Below, one piece after another: positions 18,802 to 27,395 of a DNA stretch of 64,000 nt (position 1 is the stretch's first letter; every line of letters begins with the position of its first letter). The stretch spans positions 186,001-250,000 of the forward strand of contig NZ_WUBS01000009.1 of assembly GCF_010131535.1 (NCBI RefSeq), given 5' to 3'. The notes under the pieces were generated by a model that was not told the DNA's origin, made no database searches, and saw only the letters and a list, made by a program, of their open reading frames with translations. The DNA is from Acerihabitans arboris (GTDB lineage Bacteria > Pseudomonadota > Gammaproteobacteria > Enterobacterales > Enterobacteriaceae). The translations under genes were made by a program, and so were the position numbers.

Positions 18802-19924
18802 AATGATAATTGCCTGGCGCCAGCGCGTCGTCTTGCCCGCGGCGGTAACTCTGCTGCACCGCGGTAAAGACTTCATCAACGGTGATGGCGGCCATCGGGA
18901 ATGGGCTGGCGGCCAATTCGGGCGACAGGCTTTGCAGCGGCTTATAAAAGACATGGTGCAAATGCAGGTCCTGGTTAGGACCGGTGTATAACGGATTAGC
19001 GGTGACAAACAGGCTCACCGTCCTGACCTGCTGCGCAATGGCCAGATGCAACGGTCCGGTGTCGCCGGTAACCAGCGTGTCAAAAGTGGTTATTGCCGAG
19101 GCAAGCTCCATCAGGCTGGTTTTGCCCACCAGTGAAACGACCCGGGGCCGGTGACGGGGGGATATCCGCGCCATAAGGTCATCGACCAGCGCCAACTCGT
19201 TCTTGCCGCCGATCAGCACGACGTCCAGGGCGGCATGATTATCCATGAGCTTGTCGGCTAACGACGCAAAGCTCTCCGGCGGCCAGCGCCTGAAGTCGCG
19301 CGAGGCGCCGAGCTGGAAACCGATGCGAATTTTATCCGCGGGCTTTTGCCCGGGCGGGATGGCCACCGGAATCTCCATTCGTACCGCCGTCGTATCACAT
19401 CCCAGCGGTTGCAGCAGATTAAGCTTGCGTTGCACGGTATGTCCCTCGAACTTGGATGAGAAGGCGGTGAGCCAAGGGTTGAGCGCCTGGCTCTCGCTAC
19501 CGTAGTGATCGCGGAAGATATAGCGGCATCCGGACAAGACGACGCTTAAGATATCATAAGGAAAATAGGAGTGAAGAATAACCGCCGTCTGCGGACGCAG
19601 GCGCCGTAATTTATAAATAAAATAGATAATATTATTGAACTTATTGTTCCAGTACAAAATGTCATCAAACAACGCGCTGCCCTGGACCAATCCTTTATTC
19701 TTCGGACTGGAGACCAGCACTAATCTGGCTTGGGGGAATTTTTTCCTGAGCGCAAGGATTGCAGGGGTATTAAGTATTAAATCGCCTAGTGCGGTAGTGG
19801 AATAGATGACAATACAACTAATGCCATCATTGCTGCAGTTTTCCAAACGGCCCCTTTTATAGCCGCTTAAAAAAGCGTAAAAAGTCAATATCTTATTGAT
19901 TATGCTTGTTTTATTTCTTTTCAT
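18791..19924 (-). CDS. Glycosyltransferase family 9 protein
   Basis: This 377-residue GT9 protein has the opening IVIYSTTALGDLILNTPAIL near residue 35 and the C-terminal TLVTGDTGPLHLAIAQQVR, parallel to the GT9 at 17424. A KPADKIRIGFQLGASRDFRRWP stretch, with the Gly-Ala-Ser of the acceptor side, is also typical. The first ~60 codons are AT-richer than the rest and include the basic stretch KRNKTSIINK. It probably adds a heptose or other sugar to a cell-surface glycolipid. The overlap with DUF1493 suggests the two act together. Confidence 0.82.
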   Translation of the reverse strand: MKRNKTSIINKILTFYAFLSGYKRGRLENCSNDGISCIVIYSTTALGDLILNTPAILALRKKFPQARLVLVSSPKNKGLVQGSALFDDILYWNNKFNNIIYFIYKLRRLRPQTAVILHSYFPYDILSVVLSGCRYIFRDHYGSESQALNPWLTAFSSKFEGHTVQRKLNLLQPLGCDTTAVRMEIPVAIPPGQKPADKIRIGFQLGASRDFRRWPPESFASLADKLMDNHAALDVVLIGGKNELALVDDLMARISPRHRPRVVSLVGKTSLMELASAITTFDTLVTGDTGPLHLAIAQQVRTVSLFVTANPLYTGPNQDLHLHHVFYKPLQSLSPELAASPFPMAAITVDEVFTAVQQSYRRGQDDALAPGNYHYGT

Positions 19925-20650
19925 GACAAATTGTGGTTAATCAGGGGAATGAAAGGATAATAACATATTGTCTCCGAAAAATATGCGAAGTTATTGGCAG
20001 AATATCGTTAAATGCGTAAGTGTTCATGGTTGAAATCATAAATCAGGATGTTAGGCTATGCTATTCTCATCCCTAAGTTAAATTAATTAATTTAATATGT
20101 TGTCCAAACTGATGACTCATCTCTATGCCCACCTAGGCGGGTTGTTTGATACCTTTTATCCGGGTAAGTTCAATAATTTTTCACATCGAACAACAGTTGT
20201 AATAAAAATTAATTAGAGCTTTTAATTATCATGCAATAATATTTCCATTAACAGTTGATTTACCCGAAGGGAATTCACGCTTTGCCCCCTGATTCACCCG
20301 GTTTCCCTCCATGCCGATCATAACGGCGATTATCCGCAGGTTGACCTAGGCAATCATTACAAAAAAACGTGAGATAACTCCATTTTTTGGAGGTCTATCA
20401 CACTTTTAATGTGACCTACTTCTAATTTCTTGCCTTTTAAATACGTTGGCAGGACTATTGTTACCGGTAACATATTTTTTGCGCTGTTTGGTCACCAAAA
20501 GGCCGCCCGGAAATTAACGTAGTGTTCACCGCGGGGACAGTGCATGACGTTTTTTTGCAATGGGAGTCATCAGGTGTTCGAACAAAAAATAAATATCCCC
20601 AGGGCCGGTGTCTTGCCGGTTGCTGATTACAGCGTGGTGGATCATAGGCT
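19925..20650. other. 726-base AT-rich intergenic region upstream of gntU
   Basis: The region is divergent between the GT9 and gntU genes and richer in A+T than its flanks. It holds a 39-codon open frame at 20097-20216 (MLSKLMTHLYAHLGG start, no good ribosome site), an inverted repeat TCACA-N7-TGTGA at 20398-20414, and the GntR-type operator at 20458-20473. A 340-codon frame on the minus strand from 21483 ends here and is a shadow of gntU. No known RNA was recognised. Confidence 0.5.
20458..20473. promoter_or_regulatory. GntR/IdnR-type gluconate operator
   Basis: TTGTTACCGGTAACAT contains the perfect palindrome TGTTACCGGTAACA. It differs at one base from ATGTTACCGGTAACAT, the ideal form of the ATGTTA-N4-TAACAT operator bound by the gluconate repressor GntR and by IdnR in E. 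coli. It lies about 178 bases upstream of gntU. Confidence 0.72.
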
Positions 20651-21988
20651 ATGAGTACGTTGACATTAATTATCACCGCCATCGGTTCGGTGCTTATCCT
20701 GCTATTCCTGGTAATGAAAGCCCGCATGCATGCTTTTGTCGCGCTGCTGCTGGTCTCCGTGGGCACCGGTATTTTTTCCGGTATGCCGCTTGAAAAAATT
20801 GCCGATACCATGCAGGCGGGCATGGGCGGCACCCTGGGTTTCCTGGCCATCGTCGTCGCCTTGGGGTCCATGTTCGGCAAGGTGTTGCATGAAACCGGCG
20901 CGCTGGACCAAATCGCCGGTAAAATGGTCAGGTGCTTTGGTGAGAGCCGCGCCTTTTTGGCCATGGGGATCGTGGGACTGATCTGCGCGTTGCCGCTGTT
21001 TTTTGAGGTGGCGGTGATGTTGTTGATCGGCGTGGTGTTTGCCGTTGCCCGTCGTACCGACGGCAATCTGGTCAAACTGCTGGTGCCCTTGTTCGCCGGC
21101 GTCGCGGCCGCGGCGGCATTTTTATTGCCGGGCCCGACCCCGATGCTGCTTGCCTCGCAGATGCACGCCGACTTCGGTTGGATGATCGCCATCGGCCTGC
21201 TGGCGGCGATCCCCGGCATGCTGTTGGCTGGGCCGGTGTTCGGCAGCTTTATCAGCAAATATGTCACCATCCCGGTGCCGGCGGATATTGCCGAGCCGGA
21301 ATTAAAAACCGATGCGCTGCCTTCGTTTGGCTTTAGCGTCTCGCTGGTGCTGTTTCCGCTGATCCTGGTGGGGCTGAAAACCATCGGCGTGCGTTTTGTG
21401 GAACAGGGCGGGACCCTATATCGCTGGATGGAGCTGGTGGGACATCCGTTTATCGCCATACTGCTCGCCTGCCTGGTAGCCATCTACGGCCTGGCCTATC
21501 GCCAGGGCATGAGCAAGGATAAGGTAATGAACATCTGCTCGGCGGCACTGCAGCCGGCGGGCATTATCCTACTGGTGACCGGCGCCGGCGGGGTATTCAA
21601 GCAGGTGCTGGTGGACTCCGGCGTAGGCCCGGCGCTGGGCAATGCCCTGATCGGCACCGGCCTGCCGATTGCCGTGGCCTGTTTTGTCCTGGCCGCGGCT
21701 ATCCGCATTATCCAGGGTTCGGCCACCGTCGCTTGCCTGACCACCGTCGGGCTCATCATGCCGGTGGTCGCCCCGCTGGGATTCAACGGCGCGCAGATGG
21801 CCGCGCTGTCGGTGTGCATCGGCGGCGGCTCGATCGTCTGCAGCCATGTCAACGATGCCGGCTTCTGGCTGTTTGGCAAGTTAACCGGCGCCACCGAGCT
21901 GCAAACGTTAAAGACCTGGACCGTCATGGAAACCATCCTCGGCACCACCGGCGCGGTGGTCGGCATGATTGCCTTCGCCGTGCTGTAA
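20651..21988 (+). CDS. gntU: Low-affinity gluconate transporter GntU
   Basis: This 445-residue GntP-family permease follows E. coli GntU closely along its length. Shared stretches include LLFLVMKARMHAF, GMGGTLGFLA, LPLFFEVA, FAGVAAAAAFLLPGP, ASQMHADFGWM and CSHVNDAGFWLFGK. The protein has about 12-14 membrane segments and imports D-gluconate with protons. In E. coli gntU follows gntK, under GntR. Here it stands alone, with a near-ideal GntR-type operator upstream and no kinase or repressor gene beside it. Gluconate kinase must come from elsewhere in the genome. Confidence 0.9.
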   Translation: MSTLTLIITAIGSVLILLFLVMKARMHAFVALLLVSVGTGIFSGMPLEKIADTMQAGMGGTLGFLAIVVALGSMFGKVLHETGALDQIAGKMVRCFGESRAFLAMGIVGLICALPLFFEVAVMLLIGVVFAVARRTDGNLVKLLVPLFAGVAAAAAFLLPGPTPMLLASQMHADFGWMIAIGLLAAIPGMLLAGPVFGSFISKYVTIPVPADIAEPELKTDALPSFGFSVSLVLFPLILVGLKTIGVRFVEQGGTLYRWMELVGHPFIAILLACLVAIYGLAYRQGMSKDKVMNICSAALQPAGIILLVTGAGGVFKQVLVDSGVGPALGNALIGTGLPIAVACFVLAAAIRIIQGSATVACLTTVGLIMPVVAPLGFNGAQMAALSVCIGGGSIVCSHVNDAGFWLFGKLTGATELQTLKTWTVMETILGTTGAVVGMIAFAVL

Positions 21989-22484
21989 TATGTTCACGCG
22001 CTGCTGTTGCCCCATGGGCTACAGCGCTGGAAGCGGCTGTTGACCACGGCACAGGCGGGTGGGGATAGCGTTGTTAAGGTAAGAAACCAGCACCGCCGCC
22101 GGCAGGAATGCCGACGGCGGGAGAGATTAGGCAAAAGCGCTGACCCGCGCTGGCGTTAAAGCCATTGATTGCCATCCCGCCACCGTTACCGCCGTCGTAA
22201 TGAGATCCTGCTTAACCCACGTCCAACGTCCAGGTCTAAACGCGAATTAAACTGCACTCCTGCCCGTGCATCAGAGACGGGCGTCTGTAAAAATAAATTG
22301 TCTGATGACTTAATTTAATCGAACTCTGACGATATTTTTTTGAATCCTTATCTATTCTCAGGATATCGGGTTCAGGTTACGATGATCTGGGTAAAATCTG
22401 AAAACGGCCTCGACAGGGGGGTAAGGATTTTTTATAATGGCCGTTAATTATATTCGATCACCCATTCAGGTTAGAGAGGATGTC
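21989..22484. other. Intergenic region between gntU and the TetR gene
   Basis: This stretch of about 500 bases has no supported gene. It holds a terminator-like hairpin at 22093-22120 and an A+T-rich segment at 22285-22440 that probably contains the TetR-gene promoter. The TetR frame is open 16 codons further upstream but has a clear ribosome site only at 22485. Confidence 0.5.
22093..22120 (+). terminator. Hairpin downstream of gntU
   Basis: CCGCCG-C-CGGC (22093-22103) pairs with GCCG-A-CGGCGG (22110-22120), a 10-bp stem with one mismatch and a six-base loop. No T-run follows, so termination may need Rho or the role may be message stability. Confidence 0.4.
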
Positions 22485-23156
22485 ATGAGCATTGAACAAG
22501 CGGCATGTCTGAAGAAAGGTCGCGGACGTCCTAAGCAGTTTGACCGCGATATCGCTTTGGACAAGGCGCTGGAAATGTTCTGGCGGCATGGCTATGAAGC
22601 CACCTCGATGGCCGATCTGGTCGACGCCACCGGCGCCAAGGCGCCGACGCTCTATGCCGAGTTCGGCAATAAAGAAGGTTTATTCCGCGCGGCGGTGGAA
22701 CGTTACGTCAGCAAGTTTGCCGAAAAAGGCAAGGCCTTGCTGACGCGCCCCGGCAGCACCATTACCGAGGCGGTAGAACGTTTTTTCCGCGCCGCGGCGG
22801 CCACCTTTACCGATAAGAGTCTGCCTTCGGGTTGTTTTATCATCTGTACCTCCGCGGCTTTATCCGCGTCGTCCGAGGATGTCGCCGAACTGCTGCGCAC
22901 GCGCCACCATTTGCAGGAAAATACCCTGCGCGAATTCCTCCAGGTGCGGCAGTCCCAGGGCGAGCTTCCCACGCAGACCAATATCGCGGCGCTGGCAAAA
23001 TATCTGGCCTGTACGCTGCAGGGCATGTCGGTCCAGGCCCGGGACGGCGCCACCCATGAAGATTTGGATACGATCGTCTCCACCATGATGACCGTATGGC
23101 CGGAGCTGATCCGTGTCGGCGCCGATTTTACGCTGATTGCCGCCCTCGAGGCCTGA
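22485..23156 (+). CDS. TetR/AcrR-family transcriptional regulator
   Basis: This 223-residue regulator has the helix-turn-helix near residues 25-60: ALDKALEMFWRHGYEATSMADLVDATGAKAPTLYAEFGNK (read in parts: FWRHGYEATSMADL, then PTLYAEFGNKEGLFRAAVE). The C-terminal half resembles the AefR/YcdC-like ligand domain with a CFIICTSAALSAS segment. The start at 22485 follows AGAGAGGATGTC. No divergent partner gene lies next to it, so the regulated genes are unknown. Confidence 0.87.
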   Translation: MSIEQAACLKKGRGRPKQFDRDIALDKALEMFWRHGYEATSMADLVDATGAKAPTLYAEFGNKEGLFRAAVERYVSKFAEKGKALLTRPGSTITEAVERFFRAAAATFTDKSLPSGCFIICTSAALSASSEDVAELLRTRHHLQENTLREFLQVRQSQGELPTQTNIAALAKYLACTLQGMSVQARDGATHEDLDTIVSTMMTVWPELIRVGADFTLIAALEA

Positions 23157-23215
23157 GCCGCCGGCCAACGCCATTGTGCCGCGCCCAGGAGACGACCCGT
23201 CGCCTGGGCCAATCC

Positions 23216-24007
23216 TTATCCCATCATCAATTTTTGCGCCAACGCCCGCATTTCCGCCGCCGGATTATGACCAATCAGCATGAAGTGGTGATGTTGCGCG
23301 GTCCAATACACCACGTTCATTTCGCGCCGGACTTCGCTTTGCGCGCTGCGGTCGCCAGCGCCGGCGGCGGGCGTAATACAAAACGCCAGGGGACCATGGC
23401 GTTCATCCAGGTAGGCAATCTGCGCTATGGGCAGGCTGTCGTAACGCAACATACGGGCAAACTTCAGCTCGGCGCCGGGTAGGTTAATACGTGCAGGTTC
23501 AAGCGTAAGGCCCAGTTCGGCGCTGATATTCTGCAATTGCCGTTGTTGCAGCGCGGCGGAATCGGGCATGTCGGCAAAGGTTTCATTGGTATAAAGCGAC
23601 ATATATTGCGCCACCAGCCCGCGCCAGTTGTCGTCAGGCGTTTCGCTCTCTCCCAGGCCCGCCGACAGGCGTCCGGCCAGGCCACCCACCGCCAGGCAGG
23701 CCACCGCCGCCGCGATAAGGTGACGGCGGCTTACGCCTTTATACCCCGATGCCGGCAGTGGGTTTCCGGGGTCCAACGCCTCCAGCCCTGCCTGTAACCG
23801 CGCTACCGGCGCTTGCTCCAGCATACCGGCGTAAGCCGCGCCGAAAGGCAGGCTGGCGCGATCCAGATAGGCCAGGCGCGCCGCCAGCTGCGGGTCCAGG
23901 CTGAGCTGTTCCCCTAGCAGATGGCGTTGTTCCACGCTTAATTCATCATCCAGGTAAGCCACCAGCATTTCATCGGAAAACGGCGGGGCCGGGCGATATT
24001 GAGTCAT
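23216..24007 (-). CDS. Anti-sigma factor (membrane-anchored)
   Basis: This 263-residue protein has the N-terminal zinc-finger-less anti-sigma region (SDEMLVAYLDDELSVEQRHL), then LAYLDRASLPFGAAYAGML, one membrane span near residues 95-115 (HLIAAAVACLAVGGLAG) and a periplasmic C-terminal domain. Its ATG overlaps the stop of the upstream sigma gene as ATGA, the common coupled arrangement. It should hold the sigma factor at 24004-24528 inactive at the inner membrane until a signal arrives. A longer frame to 24226 lies inside the sigma gene and is not used. Confidence 0.85.
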   Translation of the reverse strand: MTQYRPAPPFSDEMLVAYLDDELSVEQRHLLGEQLSLDPQLAARLAYLDRASLPFGAAYAGMLEQAPVARLQAGLEALDPGNPLPASGYKGVSRRHLIAAAVACLAVGGLAGRLSAGLGESETPDDNWRGLVAQYMSLYTNETFADMPDSAALQQRQLQNISAELGLTLEPARINLPGAELKFARMLRYDSLPIAQIAYLDERHGPLAFCITPAAGAGDRSAQSEVRREMNVVYWTAQHHHFMLIGHNPAAEMRALAQKLMMG

Positions 24008-24528
24008 TGGAAATCCCCCTCTGCCAGGGTCCGGCCGGAAGCGATGGCGGCATCTTTTGCCAGCCGTTGCCGGGCTGTCGCCAGCCGGCTCATGATGGTG
24101 CCGATGGGCACGGATAAGGTTTGCGCCGCTTCCTGATAGGTAAAACCTTCCACGTACACCAGGAACACCGCATTTCGTTGGGCCTCCGGCAACCGGTTGA
24201 CGCGCGCCATAATCTGGTTCGCCCAAATATCGTCAACGGAGTCGCGGCTATCGGCCTGGCCTTCCGTAGCGTCGATGTCGACAAATCCCTGGCCCTGGCG
24301 AATTAAGCGCGACCTGATCTCATTGACCCAAATCGAATGCAAAATCGTGAACAGCCAGCGATCCAGCGTGGTCCCGGCGGCAAACTGCCCGGCGCGTTCC
24401 AGCGCGCGCACGCAGGTCGCCTGCACCAAATCATCGGCAATATCATGTTTACGCGATAACACCATGCCGTAGCGCCAAAGACGCGCCAGATGGTGCCCCA
24501 GTTCGCCTCTGATCTCATCTGCTTTCAC
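24004..24528 (-). CDS. ECF-type RNA polymerase sigma factor
   Basis: This 174-residue sigma-70 factor has region 2 near residues 15-85 (LVQATCVRALERAGQF, DRWLFTILHSIWVNEIRSRL) and region 4 near 110-165 (LPEAQRNAVFLVYVEGFTYQEAAQTLSVPIGTIMSRLATAR, read in parts). The LPEAQRNAVFLVYVEGFTY form is common in ECF groups paired with single-span anti-sigma proteins. It presumably drives its own operon in response to an envelope or oxidative signal. The target promoter sequence is not evident. Confidence 0.9.
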   Translation of the reverse strand: MKADEIRGELGHHLARLWRYGMVLSRKHDIADDLVQATCVRALERAGQFAAGTTLDRWLFTILHSIWVNEIRSRLIRQGQGFVDIDATEGQADSRDSVDDIWANQIMARVNRLPEAQRNAVFLVYVEGFTYQEAAQTLSVPIGTIMSRLATARQRLAKDAAIASGRTLAEGDFQ

Positions 24529-24616
24529 GACAGCGATCTCCCGACCGGATTCAGTACCTTATCAAGTGCATGGGATTATTGGACCAAACCCGGCATGTAC
24601 ATGCCGCCGGCGCGCG

Positions 24617-25162
24617 TTATGACTCGGGATGACCGTTAATGGCAGCGGACAGATCCCGATACTCTTCGCAACTGGTGCCGCACAAGGTCTTTATCGTGGC
24701 CAGCTGTTCCCTGGCCAGGTCCGGGCGTCCCTTGATCATATAGGCTTCGCCTAGATATTCGCGCACCTGGGCGTAATGCGGATCCAGGGCAATGGATTTC
24801 TGGTAATAACCGATACCCTCGTCGGTGCGCCCCAGCTTGCGCGTGGCATAACCGCGATAGTTCCAGGCCTTGGCGGTGTTGGGCTGCCTGAGGGTATTCA
24901 ACACCCCTAACGCCTCGTCATAACGTCCGGCTTTGGCCAGGGAATAGGCATACTGGGTACGATCGGTATCGGAAATCTTGCTCCCTTTATCCACCATACA
25001 GCTTTTGGTGCGGGAATCGTAGATTTGTCCCTTGGGGCAGGTCGGCGTGGTGGTCGAACTGTCGCCCATGGCGTGTGCCACGCCGGATAGCAGCAGCAAG
25101 GCGCCTACCGCCACCGGCAAGATGCGTTTTTTTGATATCAGCAAAACGATTGAGTAAGGCAT
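24617..25162 (-). CDS. Periplasmic tetratricopeptide-repeat protein
   Basis: This 181-residue protein has a signal peptide (ILPVAVGALLLLSGVAHAM). A small Cys motif follows, CPKGQIYDSRTKSC. Four TPR-like units run from residue 70 to the end (AYSLAKAGRYDEALGVLNTL, AWNYRGYATRKLGRTDEGIG, and so on). A GTG at 25171 is in frame, but the GGAG at 25171-25174 is placed correctly only for the ATG at 25162. It lies between the sigma/anti-sigma pair and the cytochrome gene, all read leftward. It is probably a scaffold or regulatory partner for that system; the role is an inference. Confidence 0.8.
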   Translation of the reverse strand: MPYSIVLLISKKRILPVAVGALLLLSGVAHAMGDSSTTTPTCPKGQIYDSRTKSCMVDKGSKISDTDRTQYAYSLAKAGRYDEALGVLNTLRQPNTAKAWNYRGYATRKLGRTDEGIGYYQKSIALDPHYAQVREYLGEAYMIKGRPDLAREQLATIKTLCGTSCEEYRDLSAAINGHPES

Positions 25163-25202
25163 GGTTTTCACTCCGGTGGTTAAGGGATGGAGATAGAAGG
25201 CG

Positions 25203-25772
25203 TTATTTTGCCGGCGGGATCATTCTTCTTAGCGTATTGTCGCGTAGTACATAATGGTGGAACAGCGCCGCGCAGGCATGCAGGCCGGCGAGGATAATAA
25301 TTGTCCACGCCGTGTAAAAATGCAGCATGCCGAACGTGCGCCGCAGCATCGGGTCGACGCCGAAAATATCCGGTATAGGAAACAGTCCAAAGAACATAAA
25401 GGGCTCGCCCTGCGCCCAGCGGAAAAGGAAACCAAGGGTAACCTGCCCGATCAGCAGCAGATATAACGCCCAATGGGTCAGCTTGGCCACGCGGTGCATC
25501 CATACAGACGACGAGGCGGCGGGTAATCGTTTACCGGCCGTGCCGCGCCAGATAAGACGGGTGATAATAATGGCCGCGAGCATGATGCCGAAAGAGATAT
25601 GCAGTGACTGAAGCCCTTTTCTCCATGGCGTGCCGCGCTCCAGTTGTTCCCATATCTGCGAGCTGGCAAAAAGAAAAATAACCATCAGCGCCGTTGCCCA
25701 ATGCAGCATGATGGTAAATTTATCATAACGCTGTGAGTTCGATTTTTGCGGAATGATGGAAGTGGTTGGCAT
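25203..25772 (-). CDS. Cytochrome b561 family protein
   Basis: This 189-residue, four-helix membrane protein has His residues at positions expected to bind two hemes: MLHWATALMV near residue 22, SLHISFGIML near 55, HRVAKLTHWALYLL near 90-100 and FYTAWTIIILAGLHACAALFHHYV near 150-170. It matches the CybB/YodB di-heme cytochrome group, which passes electrons between quinol and periplasmic or superoxide-linked acceptors. It begins just upstream of the TPR gene and is likely co-transcribed with the sigma locus, which would tie that locus to redox conditions. Confidence 0.85.
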   Translation of the reverse strand: MPTTSIIPQKSNSQRYDKFTIMLHWATALMVIFLFASSQIWEQLERGTPWRKGLQSLHISFGIMLAAIIITRLIWRGTAGKRLPAASSSVWMHRVAKLTHWALYLLLIGQVTLGFLFRWAQGEPFMFFGLFPIPDIFGVDPMLRRTFGMLHFYTAWTIIILAGLHACAALFHHYVLRDNTLRRMIPPAK

Positions 25773-25814
25773 GCCTGTATCCTGGATGGCCTGGTTGAAT
25801 ACAGGGTAAACACC

Positions 25815-26372
25815 TCACCGGGCGAACTTATTCGCTTTTTTTCGAGAAATTATTTTCCCCGCCGTGCCGGTAAATTTATCGGTAAACTCCGGTGACGCTA
25901 TAAGCGCAAGCGTGGCGGTCAACGTCGCGACCTGGGAGGATGGAATAATGGACTCAAAGCGCCTCTGGGCGTCCTGCCACAGGCTATGCGATGCCTGGAG
26001 TTTATCGTGGCCGGCCTGCGTCAGCCTGACAACCCGGCCGCGTTTGTCTTCCTGCGCGACCGCCACCGTCAGCAGGCCGTCCCGCTCGAGGGGCTTAAGG
26101 TTGTGGTTCAACGCCGAACGATCCAATACCAGCGCTTCCGCCAGTTCGCTCATGCTGAGCTCGCCGGCGTTGTTGATTTGCCGGAGAATAGAGCGCTGCG
26201 TGGAGCGCAGCCCTATGGGCGCCAGCGCCGCATCGTAAAGCTGGGACATTCGCCGGGTGGCCTTACGTAAGGCCGTAGCATGGCATACCGCGGGTTGGTT
26301 GGTCTCGCCCGCCAGGCCGCTCCCCTTAACCGGAATTTCGTCCAGCCTCGGCGATTTTTTGGCTGCGCACAT
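25815..26372 (-). CDS. MarR-family transcriptional regulator
   Basis: This 185-residue protein has a winged helix of the MarR type near residues 45-130: RSTQRSILRQINNAGELSMSELAEALVLDRSALNHNLKPLERDGLL (read in parts: LSMSELAEALVLDRSALNH, then LKPLERDGLLTV) and the wing QEDKRGRVVRLTQAG. The N-terminus is some 25 residues longer than usual. GGGAG precedes the ATG. It lies 27 bases downstream of the reductase gene on the same strand, so the two may be one operon controlled by this protein. Confidence 0.87.
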   Translation of the reverse strand: MCAAKKSPRLDEIPVKGSGLAGETNQPAVCHATALRKATRRMSQLYDAALAPIGLRSTQRSILRQINNAGELSMSELAEALVLDRSALNHNLKPLERDGLLTVAVAQEDKRGRVVRLTQAGHDKLQASHSLWQDAQRRFESIIPSSQVATLTATLALIASPEFTDKFTGTAGKIISRKKANKFAR

Positions 26373-26399
26373 GTTATTCTCCCGGCCGATGGCGGCGGT

Positions 26400-27317
26400 T
26401 CAGTCCCGGCTGCGCTGGTAGACCGCCAGATGGGTATAAGCGGCGCAGAGCAGGGGGGTAGTCAGTCCCGCGCGCTGTCCCAGCGCCACGAGATCGCCAA
26501 GCACCTGCTCGGCTTCCACCTGGAAACCCTGGTTCAGATCCCGAAACATTGAAGAGGTCTGGGCCGAGTCCTGTTGGGTCAATAAGGCGGTGGTGTCGGC
26601 GATATAGTCTTCACGTCGGCGATAGCCCGCCGATGTGACCACCGCCAGTATTTCGTTTATCACCGAACGGGCGAACAGCTCGCCGCCGGGGGCCGCGGCC
26701 ACCTGGCCGATATTGCCGCGCATCAGGCAGGTAATGGCGCCCAGGCTTGCCAGCAGCAGCCATTTTTCCCACATCTCGTTGATAATCGAGGTTGATAGCC
26801 GGGCGGTAAAGCCCGCATCCTTGAACAGGGCGTCGAGCCGGCTGATACGATCGGTTATCGAGCCGTCCGGTTCGCCGTAGGTTAATTCATGCAGATGGCT
26901 GAGCTGCACGACCCGGCCTTGCTCATCAAGGGTGGCGGCTATTTTGCACAGTCCGCCAATGACCGCCTGCTTGCCAAAACGGGTGGTCAGGATCTCCAGG
27001 TGTTTCATGCCGTTAAGTATCGGCATGATGATGGTGTCCGGGCCTACTGCGGGGGTTATGTCGCTAAGCGCCGATTCAAGGCCAAAGGCTTTCACGGTTA
27101 ACAGGATAACGTCATACGGCTGGTCTATTTCTCCGGTGGTTATCAACTGCGGTTGCAACGAAATCTCGCCGCCGGGCGTGATCAAATGCAGTCCGTTGTG
27201 ACGTAACGCATCGGCACGCTTACCGCGCACCAAAAAGGTGACGTTCCGTCCGGCAAGCGACAACCGCGCGCCAAAATAACCTCCGGTGGCGCCTGCGCCA
27301 ACGACTAAAATCCGCAT
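26400..27317 (-). CDS. Ketopantoate reductase family protein (PanE-like)
   Basis: This 305-residue protein begins with a Rossmann motif, ILVVGAGATGGYFGARL. It has the PILNGMKHLE segment near residue 100 and the C-terminal domain features of ApbA/PanE (NEMWEKWLLLASLGAITCLMRG; SSMFRDLNQGFQVEAEQVLG). NADPH-dependent reduction of 2-dehydropantoate to pantoate is the family activity. Pairing with a MarR regulator and not with panB/panC suggests a paralogue with another 2-keto-acid substrate. Confidence 0.85.
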   Translation of the reverse strand: MRILVVGAGATGGYFGARLSLAGRNVTFLVRGKRADALRHNGLHLITPGGEISLQPQLITTGEIDQPYDVILLTVKAFGLESALSDITPAVGPDTIIMPILNGMKHLEILTTRFGKQAVIGGLCKIAATLDEQGRVVQLSHLHELTYGEPDGSITDRISRLDALFKDAGFTARLSTSIINEMWEKWLLLASLGAITCLMRGNIGQVAAAPGGELFARSVINEILAVVTSAGYRRREDYIADTTALLTQQDSAQTSSMFRDLNQGFQVEAEQVLGDLVALGQRAGLTTPLLCAAYTHLAVYQRSRD

Positions 27318-27365
27318 AACGTTTTCCTTTTATTCTTGATGAGTGAAAAACCAGGCCATCTTGAT

Positions 27366-27395
27366 AAAATAGGTGAGTATGCAACTAATAGTCAA
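27366..27395 (-). promoter_or_regulatory. Candidate sigma-70 promoter for the PanE-like/MarR genes
   Basis: On the minus strand TTGACT (27395-27390), an 18-base spacer and TATTTT (27371-27366) lie about 50 bases before the reductase start. AGGA stands seven bases before its ATG. Confidence 0.5.

Noticed and set aside
20398-20414. TCACA-N7-TGTGA as a CRP site
   Set aside because: The half-sites are in the reverse order to the CRP consensus (TGTGA-N6-TCACA), so CRP is not expected to bind.
20461-21483. 340-codon open frame on the minus strand
   Set aside because: It lies antisense to gntU, is rich in Pro/Thr/Ser/Ala as expected of a shadow in GC-rich DNA, and has no recognisable domain.
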